DNA from: Gemmatimonadota bacterium
GTDB lineage: Bacteria; Gemmatimonadota; Gemmatimonadetes; Gemmatimonadales; Gemmatimonadaceae
NCBI GenBank assembly: GCA_028287235.1
Contig: JAQBQB010000016.1
Span: forward strand, 24,430 to 88,429
Direction of reading: 5' to 3'
DNA length: 64,000 bases
In this document: one piece after another, positions 1-9,745 of the stretch
Layout: every line of letters starts with the position of its first letter
Numbering within the stretch: position 1 is the stretch's first letter
Notes under the pieces: model-generated
What the model saw: the letters and a program-made list of their open reading frames with translations, nothing else
Database searches by the model: none
What the model was told of the DNA's origin: nothing
Translations under genes and position numbers: made by a program

Positions 1-1
1 G

Positions 2-352
2 GATGCGGTCTTCGTCATCTGGGCCGTGGACGGCTGGTTCCCCTCGTCGCGCTCCATGGACGACGAGGACCAGCTCGAGGAGGAGCGGCGTCTCATGTAC
101 GTCGCCACTACGCGCGCGCGGAACCATCTCGCCGTGACATACCCGCTGAACGTCTACGCCACGCGGCGCGGACAGGACTACTCCATCGACCAGCTGTCGC
201 GCTTTCTCGATCGCGGCGTGCGCGACAAGATGCAGCGTGTCGTGCCGCAGGAGCCGGCAGCGCCGCCGCCGGCCGGCGGAGCACCGTTGCCCGCAAGCAC
301 GGAACCGGCGATCGATTTGAGAGCATTGTTGCGCGGCCGCTTCGGCGGGTGA
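2..352 (+). CDS. UvrD/PcrA-type superfamily 1 DNA helicase, C-terminal end (5' truncated by window)
   Basis: Reading frame 2 is open from the window edge and starts with [18 protein letters not shown]. This matches the GLEWDxVFV...DGxFP region (motif V) of UvrD/PcrA/Rep helicases. It is followed by [17 protein letters not shown], the motif VI arginine-finger region (EERRLxYVAxTRAR). These proteins are 3'-5' ATP-dependent helicases in repair and replication restart. After motif VI comes a short Pro/Ala-rich tail ending in [10 protein letters not shown]. Only about 116 residues are visible, so UvrD, PcrA and Rep cannot be told apart. The gene starts upstream of the window. Confidence 0.9.
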   Translation, partial: DAVFVIWAVDGWFPSSRSMDDEDQLEEERRLMYVATTRARNHLAVTYPLNVYATRRGQDYSIDQLSRFLDRGVRDKMQRVVPQEPAAPPPAGGAPLPASTEPAIDLRALLRGRFGG

Positions 353-718
353 CTCGACAAAACGAACCTGCGCGCGAGGCGACGGGGAAAGTGCGCCCCA
401 CTTCCATTCTGCGACGCGGCTCGAACAGATCGTGAGCGCTAGTGTCTCGAGGGCAGTCCGACTGAACGCGCGCAGATCGGCATGGGACCGATCGAAGGCG
501 TGGTCAACCTCCGTGATCGGCGATCGGACGTCGGGCGCCTGACGGAAAAGCGATCGGACGTGGCTCGAACGGACCGCGGGTAGCCTTGCTGGTCGCGGAA
601 CGGCAACTGAACGCGCGGATGTGTTCTCTGACCATCCGGGCATTCAGGCGACACGAGTGCGTCGTGGTGAGCTCGACTCGGCAGCCCGCTCGGACGAGCG
701 AACATGAACGTCGGACCA
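353..718. other. Intergenic stretch with no recognised gene
   Basis: This 366-bp gap separates the helicase end from the convergent metallopeptidase end. All frames look like shadows with no family resemblance. A 12-bp unit (GCGATCGGACGT) occurs at 520-531 and again at 550-561, and ACTGAACGCGCG occurs near 470 and near 606. These could be remnants of degenerate sequence. No terminator with a U-tract is evident. Confidence 0.5.
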
Positions 719-1813
719 TCAGGTACGAGGCGCCGCGACCCACTCGCGTAACGCCCCAAAGGGATCCTTCGGCCGGCTCTTCGCGAGCGCGATGATCCGC
801 AACACCGAGCGCCGAAGATCGCCGTGCTCGCGCACCCACACGCGATCGAACAGATCGAGGTCCGTGGCATAGAGCCGGTGCGCGAGCAGCGCTGCGTTGT
901 CGAGACGCACGCGCTCGAGCGCCCGCGGGCCGATCGTTCGAAGCTGCGGCCCCAGCACATCCACGAGCTCGCGGCGTGCGCGCACATACAGCGTGTCGCG
1001 CGCCGCCAGACGCTCCAATGAGTCGACCGGATGGGCGCGAAACGCCGAGTCGACCTCCTGATACAGTCGCGCCCAGAACTGCGCCAGCAGCTTCTCGTCC
1101 GACCACCGGGCGTCCGCCTCGTCGGCCGCGGCCGGCGCGCCCCGGCTCCGAAAGAACCACGCCGACCCGCGCGCGCCGACGAAGTTTGCGAAAGACTCAT
1201 TGAAGACTGCTTGGCCCGGCGCGTAGAACGTGTTGTGCGTGAGCTCGTGGATCACCGTGTTCGCCAAGTCCAGCGTATCGGCGCGCAGCGACGTCGACAG
1301 GAGCGGATCGTTGAACCACCCCAGGGTGCTGAACGCCGGCGACGGCCGGAGATAGACGTCGAAGCCGGACGCGTCGAGCGAGCGCGCCGCCGCCGTCGCG
1401 GCCGGAAAGTCGAAGTACCCCTTGTAGGGAACGCGCCCGACGACCGGAAACCACCAGGTGTACGAGGCGAGCTTGTCGCGGTACGCGCCCGAGAGAACGA
1501 GCACCAGCGTGTCGCGATCCAGCGCGCTATACGTGGTGAAGCTCTTCCCGGTCTCGAGTCCGACCGAATCGGCGGCAAAGGCCCGCGCGGCCAGGACGAG
1601 CCGCAGCCGCGCGGCGACACCGGGCTTGGTCGCCGAATCGGCGATGATCGCGGTAATCTGGCGGCGGCGGGCCAGGATGCCCCCCTCGGCCCACGCGGCG
1701 CGCAGCAGATAGCGCCCGGTAGGGGAGATGATCAGATAGCCGACGGCGACGAGAGCGAACGCGGCCAGTCCGCCGCGAACCCAGCCCCACTTAATGCGTT
1801 GATATGAAAACAC
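719..1813 (-). CDS. Putative membrane-anchored aminopeptidase (Aminopep/DUF2265 family zinc metallopeptidase)
   Basis: The 364-aa protein has one N-terminal membrane segment (about residues 14-32, GGLAAFALVAVGYLIISP) and a large outside domain. A zinc-binding HELTH sits at residues 189-193 and the downstream ligand region NESFANFVG at 204-213. This HExxH...NESFA arrangement is that of the putative aminopeptidase family found in many Gram-negatives. The protein also has the ...SYTWWFPVVGRVPYKGYF segment typical of the family. The chosen start is GTG; no clear ribosome site precedes it, so a slightly later start is possible. It is divergent from dnaE, with about 67 bp between the starts. Substrates are unknown. 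Confidence 0.8.
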   Translation of the reverse strand: MFSYQRIKWGWVRGGLAAFALVAVGYLIISPTGRYLLRAAWAEGGILARRRQITAIIADSATKPGVAARLRLVLAARAFAADSVGLETGKSFTTYSALDRDTLVLVLSGAYRDKLASYTWWFPVVGRVPYKGYFDFPAATAAARSLDASGFDVYLRPSPAFSTLGWFNDPLLSTSLRADTLDLANTVIHELTHNTFYAPGQAVFNESFANFVGARGSAWFFRSRGAPAAADEADARWSDEKLLAQFWARLYQEVDSAFRAHPVDSLERLAARDTLYVRARRELVDVLGPQLRTIGPRALERVRLDNAALLAHRLYATDLDLFDRVWVREHGDLRRSVLRIIALAKSRPKDPFGALREWVAAPRT

Positions 1814-1843
1814 TTACAGTGGCTGGCGGGATGCTGGATTGTT

Positions 1844-1873
1844 TTGACACGACCGTGGAGAGGCCGCTATCTT
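1844..1873 (+). promoter_or_regulatory. Sigma-70-type promoter of dnaE, predicting a leaderless mRNA
   Basis: TTGACA at 1844-1849 is followed by an 18-bp spacer and TATCTT at 1868-1873. The expected transcription start falls at about 1880-1881, which is the A of the dnaE ATG at 1881. No Shine-Dalgarno sequence could fit. Leaderless translation is inferred. Confidence 0.65.
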
Positions 1874-1880
1874 GATCAAG

Positions 1881-4800
1881 ATGTCCTTCGTTCATCTCCA
1901 TTGCCACTCGGAATACTCGCTTCTCGACGGCGCGAACCGGATCGACGACCTGATCCGCCGCGCCCAGGAGCTCGAGCAGCCGGCCCTGGCAATCACCGAT
2001 CACGGTAACCTGCACGCCGCCTGGGAGTTCCAGGAAAAGGCGAAAAAAGCCAAGGTCAAACCGATCATCGGCATGGAGGCGTACGTCGCGCCGGGCGATC
2101 GGCGCCAGCGCGGGCGGCCGGCGCCCGGCACCAAGCCGTACTACCATCTCGTGCTGCTCGCGCGCGACATGACCGGCTACAAGAACCTGGTCAAGCTGTC
2201 GTCGCTCTCCTATACGGAAGGCTTTTACTCGAAGCCGCGCGTCGACCGCGAGCTGCTCGCCCAATACAGTGAGGGGCTGATCGTGTCGTCGGCGTGCTTG
2301 GCCGGCGAGGTCGCGCAACATCTCATGAACGACCGGGCCGACGCGGCGCGGGAGGCCGCGTCCTGGTACGCCGAGCTGTTCAAGGACCGCTATTACCTCG
2401 AGGTGCAGGCGCACGACTCCGAGGGCCAGTCGACGCTCAACACGCGCATCTTCGCCCTGGGCGAAGAGCTCGGCCTCCCGGTCATCGCGACGAACGACGC
2501 GCACTTCCTGCGCGGGACCGACCACGACGCGCACGACATCCTGCTCTGCATCGGGCTCGGCAAGGACCGGAGCGACGCCGACCGCATGCACTACGATCGC
2601 GGTCTGTACTTCAAGAGCGCGCCGGAGATGGCGAGCCGCTTCACCGAGCGGCCCGACGTCCTCACCAACACGCTCAAGATCGCCGACGAGGTGAACGTCG
2701 AGTTCGGGAAGAAGTACAACGTTCCGGCCTTTCCGCTTCCCACCGGCGTCGCCACCGAGAACGATCTGCTCACGACGCTGGCGATCGCCGGCGCGAAGGA
2801 GCGGTACGGCGACGTACTCAACGACGAAGTGCAGCAGCGCCTCGACTACGAGCTCGGCGTCATTACGAAGACGGGCTACGCGGGCTACTTCCTCATCGTC
2901 GCCGACTTCATCAAGGCGGCGCGCGATCGCGGTATTCCAGTAGGTCCAGGCCGCGGGTCGGCGGCGGGCTCGCTCGTCGCGTACTCGCTGCGCATCACCG
3001 ACGTCTGCCCGCTCAAGTACGATCTGCTCTTCGAGCGTTTCCTCAACCCCGAGCGCGTGTCGATGCCCGACGTCGACGTCGACTTCTGCTTCGAGCGCCG
3101 GGGGGAAGTGATCGAGTACGTTCGGCAAAAGTACGGCAAGGAATCCGTCTGCCAGATCGTGACGTTCGGTACGATGAAGTCGCGCGCCGCCGTCAAGGAC
3201 GTGGGCCGCACATTGGGCTTCACACCGGCCGAGACGGACGCGCTGGCGAAGCTCATTCCCAACGCGCCGAACTTCTCGCTCACGGTGAAGGAGGCCGTCG
3301 AGCAGATCGGCGACGTCGGCAAGCTGTATCGTACCGACGAGCGCTACAAACAGCTGCTCGACTACGCGATGGCGCTCGAAGGGCTGTCGCGACACACGGG
3401 CGTACACGCGGCCGGTGTCGTCATCGCGCCGGGGCCGGTGGACGAATACGTGCCGGTGTGCACGCAGTCGTCGAAGGGCGCGGGCTCGAACGGCGACGAG
3501 CAGGTCATCGTCAGCCAGTACGACATGAACTGCCTCGAGCATGCAGGCATGCTCAAGATGGACTTCCTCGGCCTGACGACGCTCACCGTGATCCACGATG
3601 CGCTCGTCTCGATCAAGGAGCGCACGGGCGAAGTCGTCGACCTCGACACGATGGTGGACTTCGAGGACGAGAAAGTCTATCAGATGCTGCGCGCCGGACG
3701 CACCACCGGCGTATTCCAGTTCGAGTCGCCGCTGGCGACGGACCTGCTGCGCGGCATGCGCTGCGATCGCTTCGACGATCTCGTGGCGTCCAACGCGCTC
3801 ATGCGCCCGGGTCCGCTCGACGCGGGGATGCACAAGGTGTACATGCGTCGCAAGCGCGGCGAGGAGCCGACGACGTACGCGCTCCCGGAGCTCGAGCCGA
3901 TTCTCTCGACGACCTACGGCGTCATCACCTATCAAGAGCAGGTGATGCGTATCGCGCAGGTGCTCGCCGGCATCTCGCTCGCCGAAGCCGACGTATTGCG
4001 AAAGGCGGTCGGCAAGAAGGATGCAGAGCTCATCAAGAAGGAGCTCGGCAAGTTCACGGAGAAGGCCGTCGAGCGCGGGCATCCGCGAAAGATCATCGAG
4101 GAATTGTCGGGTCAGATCGAGACGTTCGGGCGCTACGGCTTCAACAAGTCGCACGCGGTCGCGTACTCGGTCATCTCCTACCAGACGGCGTGGCTCAAGG
4201 CGCATCATCCGGCCGAGTTCATGGCGGCGCTGCTGTCGTCGTCGATCGGCGATACGGACAGCGTCGTGAAGTTCATCAATGAAGCGCGCGAGATCGGCAT
4301 CGAGGTGCTGGCGCCCGACGTGAACGAGTCGGGCTACAAGTTCACGGTGATCGGCGAAAAGAAGATTCGCTTCGGCTTGGGCGCCATTCGCAACGTCGGC
4401 CGGTCGGCGATCGATTCGATCCTGGCTGCCCGCCGCGAGCGGCCCTTCGCCATGTTCTATGATCTCTGCGATCGCGTCGATCTGCGGCTGTGCAACAAGC
4501 GCGTGTTCGAGGCGCTCATCGCGTCGGGCGCGCTCGACAACCTCGGCGGGCACCGGGCGCAGTACTGGGCCGTGCTCGACAGTGCGCTGCAGGAAGCGTC
4601 GCTCAAGCAGCAGGAAGAGGCAGTCGGCCAGTTTTCGCTACTCGGAGACTCGGGCAGTTCGACGGGCGTTCAGGCGCCGCGTGTGCTGCCGAACATGGGG
4701 CAGATGCCGGAGTCGGAGCGTCTGACGAAGGAAAAAGAGATTCTCGGCTTCTATATCTCCGGCCACCCGTTGGAGCCCTTCCGCCTCGAGTGCGAGCTGT

Positions 4801-5372
4801 TCGCCAACGGCACGGTGTCTCAGCTCGGACGGTGGACGGATCAGCCGATTTCGCTCGGCGTGGTCGTGACCGCGGTGAAAAAGCAGATCAGCAAGCGCTC
4901 GGGCGCCGAATTCGCGCGGTTGACAGTGGAGGATTTTTCGGGATCTTCCGAGGTCCTGGTCTTTCCGGAGGCGTGGACCATGTTGGCCGACCGGGTAAAG
5001 ACGGACATTCCTGTCTTGTTGAAGGGCAGCTATTCGAAGCGCGACCAGGAAGTGGACAACCCGACGTTCATCGTCGAATCGCTGACGCCGTTCGTCGAGA
5101 TGCGGTTGACCGGCCAGGTGGCGGTATCGATCGACTTGTCGGCCGCGGCTACGTTGACGCCTGAAGTGATGAACGACGTTCGCGCGGTCGTGGAAACGCA
5201 TGCGACGGCACACGAGTCGTCGCCGCCGCTCGAAGTATTATGGAATGATGGAAATGGATCGCGCGCCCGGTTACGGTCGCGCTCGTTGAAGATCGCGGCC
5301 TCACAGGCCGCGCTGACGGATCTGCGCGCCCTGCTGGGCGCGGATCGCGTTCGTCTCGTTCGCGGGAGCTGA
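1881..5372 (+). CDS. dnaE: DNA polymerase III alpha subunit, replicative polymerase
   Basis: This is a full-length C-family polymerase (1163 aa from ATG 1881; a TTG at 1872 is also open but overlaps the -10 box). It has an N-terminal PHP domain with [19 protein letters not shown] and NDAHFL. The metal-binding histidines are kept, which suggests an active PHP proofreading nuclease as in Thermus rather than the degraded E. coli form. The palm carries catalytic aspartates in MPDVDVDF and the third in KMDFLGL. Then come a helix-hairpin-helix region and an OB domain ([20 protein letters not shown]). It is first in a tight run: accA starts 1 bp after its stop. An atypical promoter position suggests leaderless translation. 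Confidence 0.98.
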   Translation: MSFVHLHCHSEYSLLDGANRIDDLIRRAQELEQPALAITDHGNLHAAWEFQEKAKKAKVKPIIGMEAYVAPGDRRQRGRPAPGTKPYYHLVLLARDMTGYKNLVKLSSLSYTEGFYSKPRVDRELLAQYSEGLIVSSACLAGEVAQHLMNDRADAAREAASWYAELFKDRYYLEVQAHDSEGQSTLNTRIFALGEELGLPVIATNDAHFLRGTDHDAHDILLCIGLGKDRSDADRMHYDRGLYFKSAPEMASRFTERPDVLTNTLKIADEVNVEFGKKYNVPAFPLPTGVATENDLLTTLAIAGAKERYGDVLNDEVQQRLDYELGVITKTGYAGYFLIVADFIKAARDRGIPVGPGRGSAAGSLVAYSLRITDVCPLKYDLLFERFLNPERVSMPDVDVDFCFERRGEVIEYVRQKYGKESVCQIVTFGTMKSRAAVKDVGRTLGFTPAETDALAKLIPNAPNFSLTVKEAVEQIGDVGKLYRTDERYKQLLDYAMALEGLSRHTGVHAAGVVIAPGPVDEYVPVCTQSSKGAGSNGDEQVIVSQYDMNCLEHAGMLKMDFLGLTTLTVIHDALVSIKERTGEVVDLDTMVDFEDEKVYQMLRAGRTTGVFQFESPLATDLLRGMRCDRFDDLVASNALMRPGPLDAGMHKVYMRRKRGEEPTTYALPELEPILSTTYGVITYQEQVMRIAQVLAGISLAEADVLRKAVGKKDAELIKKELGKFTEKAVERGHPRKIIEELSGQIETFGRYGFNKSHAVAYSVISYQTAWLKAHHPAEFMAALLSSSIGDTDSVVKFINEAREIGIEVLAPDVNESGYKFTVIGEKKIRFGLGAIRNVGRSAIDSILAARRERPFAMFYDLCDRVDLRLCNKRVFEALIASGALDNLGGHRAQYWAVLDSALQEASLKQQEEAVGQFSLLGDSGSSTGVQAPRVLPNMGQMPESERLTKEKEILGFYISGHPLEPFRLECELFANGTVSQLGRWTDQPISLGVVVTAVKKQISKRSGAEFARLTVEDFSGSSEVLVFPEAWTMLADRVKTDIPVLLKGSYSKRDQEVDNPTFIVESLTPFVEMRLTGQVAVSIDLSAAATLTPEVMNDVRAVVETHATAHESSPPLEVLWNDGNGSRARLRSRSLKIAASQAALTDLRALLGADRVRLVRGS

Positions 5373-5373
5373 T

Positions 5374-6342
5374 GTGGGAACTTCCGTAACGCTGGAATTC
5401 GAGAAGCCGATTGCCGAGCTGGAAAAGCAGATCGACGAGCTGAAGCGCCTTGCCGGCGACCAGCAGCTCGACGTCAACGACGAGATCGCGCCGCTCCAGA
5501 AGAAGCTCGCCGACTTGCGTGAGGAGATCTACAAGAATCTCTCGCCCTGGCAGCGCGTGCAGGTGGCGCGCAACTCCAAGCGGCCGTTCACGCTCGACTA
5601 TATCCAGCTGGTGTTCACGGACTTCATTGAGTTGCACGGCGACCGGGCCTTCCGTGAGGATGCCGCGATCGTGGGCGGCTGGGCGCGACTCGACGGCGAG
5701 ACCGTCATGGTCATGGGCCAGCAGCGCGGCCGCGACACGAAGGAAATTCTCAAGCGCAACTTCGGCATGCCGCATCCAGAGGGCTACCGGAAAGCGCTGC
5801 GTCTCATGAAGCTCGCTGAGAAATTCCATGTACCGGTGATCACGTTCATCGATACGATGGGGGCGTGGGCCGGGCTTGGCGCGGAAGAGCGCGGGCAGTC
5901 CGAGGCCATCGCGCGCAACCTGTTCGAGATGAGCCGGCTCGAAGTGCCGATCATCGCGACGGTCATCGGTGAAGGCGGCTCGGGGGGCGCGCTGGCGCTC
6001 GCCGTCGCCGACCGCACGAACATGCTCGAGAATGCCGTCTACTCGGTGATCACCGTCGAAGGCTGCGCCGCGATTCTCTGGAAGGACGGCAAAAGCCAGG
6101 AGATGCGCGAGAAGGCGGCGTCGGCGCTTCGCATCACGGCGGCCGACCTGCTCGAGCTGCGCGTCATCGACGAGATCATTCCCGAGCCGCCGGGCGGTGC
6201 GCACGCCAACCATGAAGCGACCGCGCTGGCCGTGCACGACACGCTCGTGAGCCAGCTCGAGGATCTGCGCCGCTACAAGCCGGACAAGCTCGTGCGCCGT
6301 CGGCGCGAGAAGTTCCTCCGGATGGGGCAGTTCGTGGAATAG
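5374..6342 (+). CDS. accA: Acetyl-CoA carboxylase carboxyltransferase subunit alpha
   Basis: The 322-aa protein transfers the carboxyl group from biotin on AccB to acetyl-CoA, together with AccD (not in this window), in the first step of fatty-acid synthesis. The N-terminal helical part ([32 protein letters not shown]) is followed by the crotonase-like core: [46 protein letters not shown] and the oxyanion-hole segment [12 protein letters not shown]. The usual TPGAYPG is TMGAWAG here, an unusual change at the active-site entrance. The start is GTG 1 bp after the dnaE stop, with GGGAG upstream in dnaE. The next gene follows after 1 bp, so translational coupling is likely. Confidence 0.97.
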   Translation: MGTSVTLEFEKPIAELEKQIDELKRLAGDQQLDVNDEIAPLQKKLADLREEIYKNLSPWQRVQVARNSKRPFTLDYIQLVFTDFIELHGDRAFREDAAIVGGWARLDGETVMVMGQQRGRDTKEILKRNFGMPHPEGYRKALRLMKLAEKFHVPVITFIDTMGAWAGLGAEERGQSEAIARNLFEMSRLEVPIIATVIGEGGSGGALALAVADRTNMLENAVYSVITVEGCAAILWKDGKSQEMREKAASALRITAADLLELRVIDEIIPEPPGGAHANHEATALAVHDTLVSQLEDLRRYKPDKLVRRRREKFLRMGQFVE

Positions 6343-6343
6343 T

Positions 6344-7510
6344 ATGGCCCATCTGATTGAAGTCGCGTTCAAGGGCAACCGAAAGGATTTCTTTCTCTGG
6401 GATCAGGACGAGCCGCCGGCCCTCAACGCCGGCGTGATCGTCGACGCCGATCGCGGAGAGGATCTCGGGTTCGTTCACGCCCTCGGCGAGCTCGCTGAAA
6501 AGCGCAACGCCGGCACCCCGCACGGCTACGGCGCCGTGGGCACGACGAAGAAGATGCGTCGTCTCGCGACCGACGACGAAGTCGACCGCGCCGGCGGACT
6601 GCGCGCCGACGACGAGGATGCCCGCCGCCGCGCGATGGAGCGCGTGAAGGCGAACGATCTCGTGATGAAGCTGTCCGACGCCGAGTGGCAGTGGGACCGC
6701 AAGAAGCTCACGCTCTACTTCACGGCGGAGCGTCGCGTCGATTTCCGCACGCTCGTGCGCGAGCTCGCGTCGATGTTCCGCACGCGCATCGAGTTGAAAC
6801 AGATCGGCGTGCGCGATGAAGCCAAGCGGCTCGACGGCATTGGCCGCTGCGGCCGCCAGTATTGCTCCGCCTCGTGGCTCCCCGAGCTGCGGCCGGTGAA
6901 CCTCGGCGTGGCGAAGGACCAGCGGCTGTCGCTGAACCCGTCGCAGATCTCCGGCGCGTGCGGACGCCTCATGTGCTGTCTGCGCTACGAGCACGAGTTC
7001 TACGTGCAAAGCCGCAAGCGCTTTCCCAAGGAAGGGAAAGTCGTTCGCACCAGGAAAGGAGAGGAGAAGATCATCTCGAACGACATCTTCCGCGAGCGTG
7101 TGACGCTGCGCGGCGAAGACGGCGAGTTTCGCACGATTCTCCTGACGGAGTTCCGCGAGGAGATGTCGGGCGGCAGCGCCGCGGTGCAAACGATGGTCGC
7201 CGACGAGGAGGACGACCGTGACTTGGTCGCCGCTAGCGACGATACGTTCGAGATCGAGATCGAGGTGGAAGCGCCCGTTCGCGTGACCGAGATGAGCGTC
7301 ACGGCGGAGATGCCGATCCACGTTGTCGAAACCGCCGAGCCGGAGTCCGACGCGGACGCGGGCGCTGCGACGGACACGCCGGCAGGCGATAACCGCGAAC
7401 GCCGGCCGCACCGGCGGCGTGGACGGCGCGGCGGCCGGCGCAACCGTCCAGGCGGCCGCGCACCCGGCGATGAATCGCCGGACGCGTCACCCGACGGCGG
7501 AGAAGCCTAG
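6344..7510 (+). CDS. ricT: RicT/YaaT-like PSP1-domain protein
   Basis: The 388-aa protein has an N-terminal PSP1-type region and a central cysteine cluster (C169, C174 in GRCGRQYC; C206, C211, C212 in GACGRLMCC). In Bacillus RicT these cysteines help bind [4Fe-4S] clusters in the RicA-RicF-RicT complex that guides mRNA maturation. The last 120 residues are acidic and then Arg/Gly-rich (RRRGRRGGRRNRPGGR), which is not part of the family core and may bind nucleic acid. The gene lies between accA and metG with 1-bp and 0-bp gaps. RicA and RicF partners are not visible here. The function outside Firmicutes is inferred. Confidence 0.85.
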   Translation: MAHLIEVAFKGNRKDFFLWDQDEPPALNAGVIVDADRGEDLGFVHALGELAEKRNAGTPHGYGAVGTTKKMRRLATDDEVDRAGGLRADDEDARRRAMERVKANDLVMKLSDAEWQWDRKKLTLYFTAERRVDFRTLVRELASMFRTRIELKQIGVRDEAKRLDGIGRCGRQYCSASWLPELRPVNLGVAKDQRLSLNPSQISGACGRLMCCLRYEHEFYVQSRKRFPKEGKVVRTRKGEEKIISNDIFRERVTLRGEDGEFRTILLTEFREEMSGGSAAVQTMVADEEDDRDLVAASDDTFEIEIEVEAPVRVTEMSVTAEMPIHVVETAEPESDADAGAATDTPAGDNRERRPHRRRGRRGGRRNRPGGRAPGDESPDASPDGGEA

Positions 7511-9052
7511 GTGGGCAAGTTCTACCTGACTACGGCAATCGACTACGCGAACGGCGAACCGCACATCGGACATGCGTACGAGAAGATCGGCGCGGACGTG
7601 ATCGCGCGGTATCGGCGCATGCGCGGTGACGACGTCTGGTTCTTGACCGGCGTCGACGAGCACGGGCAGAAAGTCGCCCAGGCGGCCGCGGAGCGCGGCG
7701 TATCGCCGCAGGCATTCGTCGACGAGATCGCCGCTCGCTTCACGCGCATGTGGGAACGGCTGTCCATCTCGTACGATCGCTTCATTCGCACGACGGAGCC
7801 CGGACACAAGCTCGGCGTGCGCGCGCTCATCGAGCGCATCCACTCGCTCAACCCCGACGACTTCTACGAGAAGAGCTACGAGGGTTGGTACTGCGTGGGT
7901 TGCGAGCTGTTCAAGCGCGACGACGAGATCGTGGACGGCAAGTGCGTGTTGCATCCGACGCGCACGCTCGAGTGGACGACGGAGCGAAACTGGTTCTTCC
8001 GGTTGACGAAGTACCAGGATTTCCTGCGCGCACATTTCGCCGCGCAGCCGGAGTTTCTCTCGCCGACCACCCGGCGCAATGAAATCCTCGCCCTGCTCGA
8101 GCAGGGGCTCGAGGACATCTCGATCACGCGCTCGCGGCTCTCGTGGGCGATTCCGTTTCCACTCCCGCTGTCGACGGGCGAAATCCAGGGCACGTGGGTC
8201 TGGTTCGACGCGCTGCCGAACTATCTCACCGCGACCGGCTTTCCCGAGCCGGGCTACGAGCAGCGCTGGCCGGCGCAGCTGCACGTCGTCGGCAAGGACA
8301 TCACGCGGTTGCACGCCGTGATCTGGCCGGCGATGCTCGAGGCGGCGCAGCTCCCGTTGCCCGGACGCGTGTGGGCCCACGGCTTCGTCCTGCTCTCGGG
8401 CGAGCGCTTCAGCAAATCCGCCGGCGTACGGCTCGACATGGACGAAGCGATCGATCGCTTCGGCACCGACGCGCTGCGCTATTTCCTGTTGCGTGAAGTG
8501 CCCTTCGACGCGGATGGCGGCTTTTCCTACGAGCGGTTCGACGAGCGGTACAATTCCGATCTCGCGAACTCGCTGGGCAATCTGGCGAGCCGCGCGATCG
8601 CGATGGTCGAGAAGTATTTCGACAGCATCGTTCCCGCGGGGCCGCGCGTGGATCTCGATCGCGCCGACAGTGGCGACGCGGCGGAGTATCACGCCGCGAT
8701 GGACGGCAGCCAGGGTTTTCTGCTGCACGACGGGTTGAAGCGGGTCATGGCGTCGGTCGCGCGCGGCAACGAGTTCGTGCAGGCGAGTCAGCCGTGGGCG
8801 CTCGCCAAGAATCCGGAGAAGCGCGCGGAGCTCGAGTCCGTGCTCGCGGCCATCGTGCGCCAGCTCGCGCGGCACGCGATCCATCTCGCGCCGTTCATGC
8901 CCGCGAAGGCGCAAGAGCTCTGGGTGCAGATCGGCGGGACCGGTCGCGTGGAGACGCAGCGCTTCGCCGACGTGGATTCGCTCGACGTCGCCGGTTGGCG
9001 GGTAGCAAAAGGGGCTTCGTTGTTTCCGAAGCCCCAGTCGCCTACTCCGTAG
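7511..9052 (+). CDS. metG: Methionine-tRNA ligase
   Basis: The 513-aa class I synthetase charges tRNA-Met. HIGH is at residues 18-21. The KMSKS-equivalent RFSKS is at about residue 300. A single zinc knuckle (C128, C131, C144, H147 in YCVGC...KCVLH) resembles the Thermus-type MetRS. The C-terminal anticodon-binding domain contains WALAKNPEKRAELESVL and LAPFMPAKAQELW. It lacks the C-terminal dimerisation/tRNA-binding (EMAP-like) appendix of longer MetRS. The GTG start directly abuts the ricT stop. Its last 15 codons contain the hairpin that terminates the convergent lemA gene. Confidence 0.97.
   Translation: MGKFYLTTAIDYANGEPHIGHAYEKIGADVIARYRRMRGDDVWFLTGVDEHGQKVAQAAAERGVSPQAFVDEIAARFTRMWERLSISYDRFIRTTEPGHKLGVRALIERIHSLNPDDFYEKSYEGWYCVGCELFKRDDEIVDGKCVLHPTRTLEWTTERNWFFRLTKYQDFLRAHFAAQPEFLSPTTRRNEILALLEQGLEDISITRSRLSWAIPFPLPLSTGEIQGTWVWFDALPNYLTATGFPEPGYEQRWPAQLHVVGKDITRLHAVIWPAMLEAAQLPLPGRVWAHGFVLLSGERFSKSAGVRLDMDEAIDRFGTDALRYFLLREVPFDADGGFSYERFDERYNSDLANSLGNLASRAIAMVEKYFDSIVPAGPRVDLDRADSGDAAEYHAAMDGSQGFLLHDGLKRVMASVARGNEFVQASQPWALAKNPEKRAELESVLAAIVRQLARHAIHLAPFMPAKAQELWVQIGGTGRVETQRFADVDSLDVAGWRVAKGASLFPKPQSPTP
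9007..9035 (-). terminator. Intrinsic terminator of lemA, embedded in the metG 3' end
   Basis: GGGGCTTCG at 9011-9019 pairs perfectly with CGAAGCCCC at 9027-9035, with a 7-nt loop. On the minus strand it is followed by TTTT (9010-9007). It lies past the lemA stop and inside the final codons of metG on the other strand. No U-tract follows on the plus strand. Confidence 0.8.
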
Positions 9053-9065
9053 TTGTCGCGACGCG

Positions 9066-9674
9066 CTACGGTTTCGGCGGCGCGGGTGTTGCCGGCGTAG
9101 ATGGTGTGGTCGCGGGCGGCTTCGAGAAGTCCACGGTCGGCGGGCCCGCATCCGCAGCGCCCGTCGCGGTGAAGTACTTACGCGCCTTTGCGCCTGTGGC
9201 CTTCGCGGTGAGCACAGTCGGGAACTGGCGGATGTACGCGTTGTACGCGTTCACCGCCTGGTTGTAGTCGCCGCGCGATACCGCGACGCGGTTCTCCGTG
9301 CCCGTCAGCTCGTCCTGCAGGCGGATGAAGCCCTGATCGGCCTTCAGCTGCGGATACGCCTCGACCGACACCATCAGGCGGCCGAGCGACGACGAGAGCT
9401 GCGCGTTGGCGTTGGCCATTTGTTCGGCGTCGTGCGACTGAATCGCGCCCAGAAGACCGGAGCGCGCCTGTGCCACCTGCGTGAAGACGGCTTCCTCGTG
9501 CTGTGCGTAGCCCTTGACGGTGGTCACGAGATTCGGAATCAGATCAGCGCGGCGCTGGAGCTGAACTTCGATCTGACTCTGCGCTGCCCCAGCCTGCTCG
9601 TCGAGGGATTGGATGCGGTTGTAACCGCACGCGCCCAGTGGGAGCAGAAGCAGTAGTGCGAGCCAGCGTTTCAT
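9066..9674 (-). CDS. LemA family lipoprotein
   Basis: The 202-aa protein begins with a lipoprotein signal (MKRWLALLLLLPLGAC, lipobox Cys16). It then has the LemA fold: YNRIQSLDEQAGAAQSQIEVQLQRRADLIPNLVTTVKGY, SSSLGRLMVSVEAYPQLKADQGFIRLQDELTGTENRV and YNAYIRQFP. Most LemA proteins carry a membrane helix; this one is predicted to be lipid-anchored. A Pro/Thr/Ala-rich tail follows. GGAG lies 7 nt before the ATG. The gene is last in a minus-strand block with a TPM-domain protein, a common LemA neighbour. The exact role is unknown and probably lies in envelope quality control. Confidence 0.9.
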   Translation of the reverse strand: MKRWLALLLLLPLGACGYNRIQSLDEQAGAAQSQIEVQLQRRADLIPNLVTTVKGYAQHEEAVFTQVAQARSGLLGAIQSHDAEQMANANAQLSSSLGRLMVSVEAYPQLKADQGFIRLQDELTGTENRVAVSRGDYNQAVNAYNAYIRQFPTVLTAKATGAKARKYFTATGAADAGPPTVDFSKPPATTPSTPATPAPPKP

Positions 9675-9745
9675 GGTGGAGCTCCGGAAAATGGGTGGGT
9701 TACCAGACGATCACACTACGCTACTCATACCCCAGAAGTGACAAC

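Noticed and set aside
1791..4553. A 920-codon open frame antisense to dnaE
   Set aside because: Its sequence is His/Arg/Asp-rich in the way typical of high-GC antisense frames, and dnaE on the other strand is certain.
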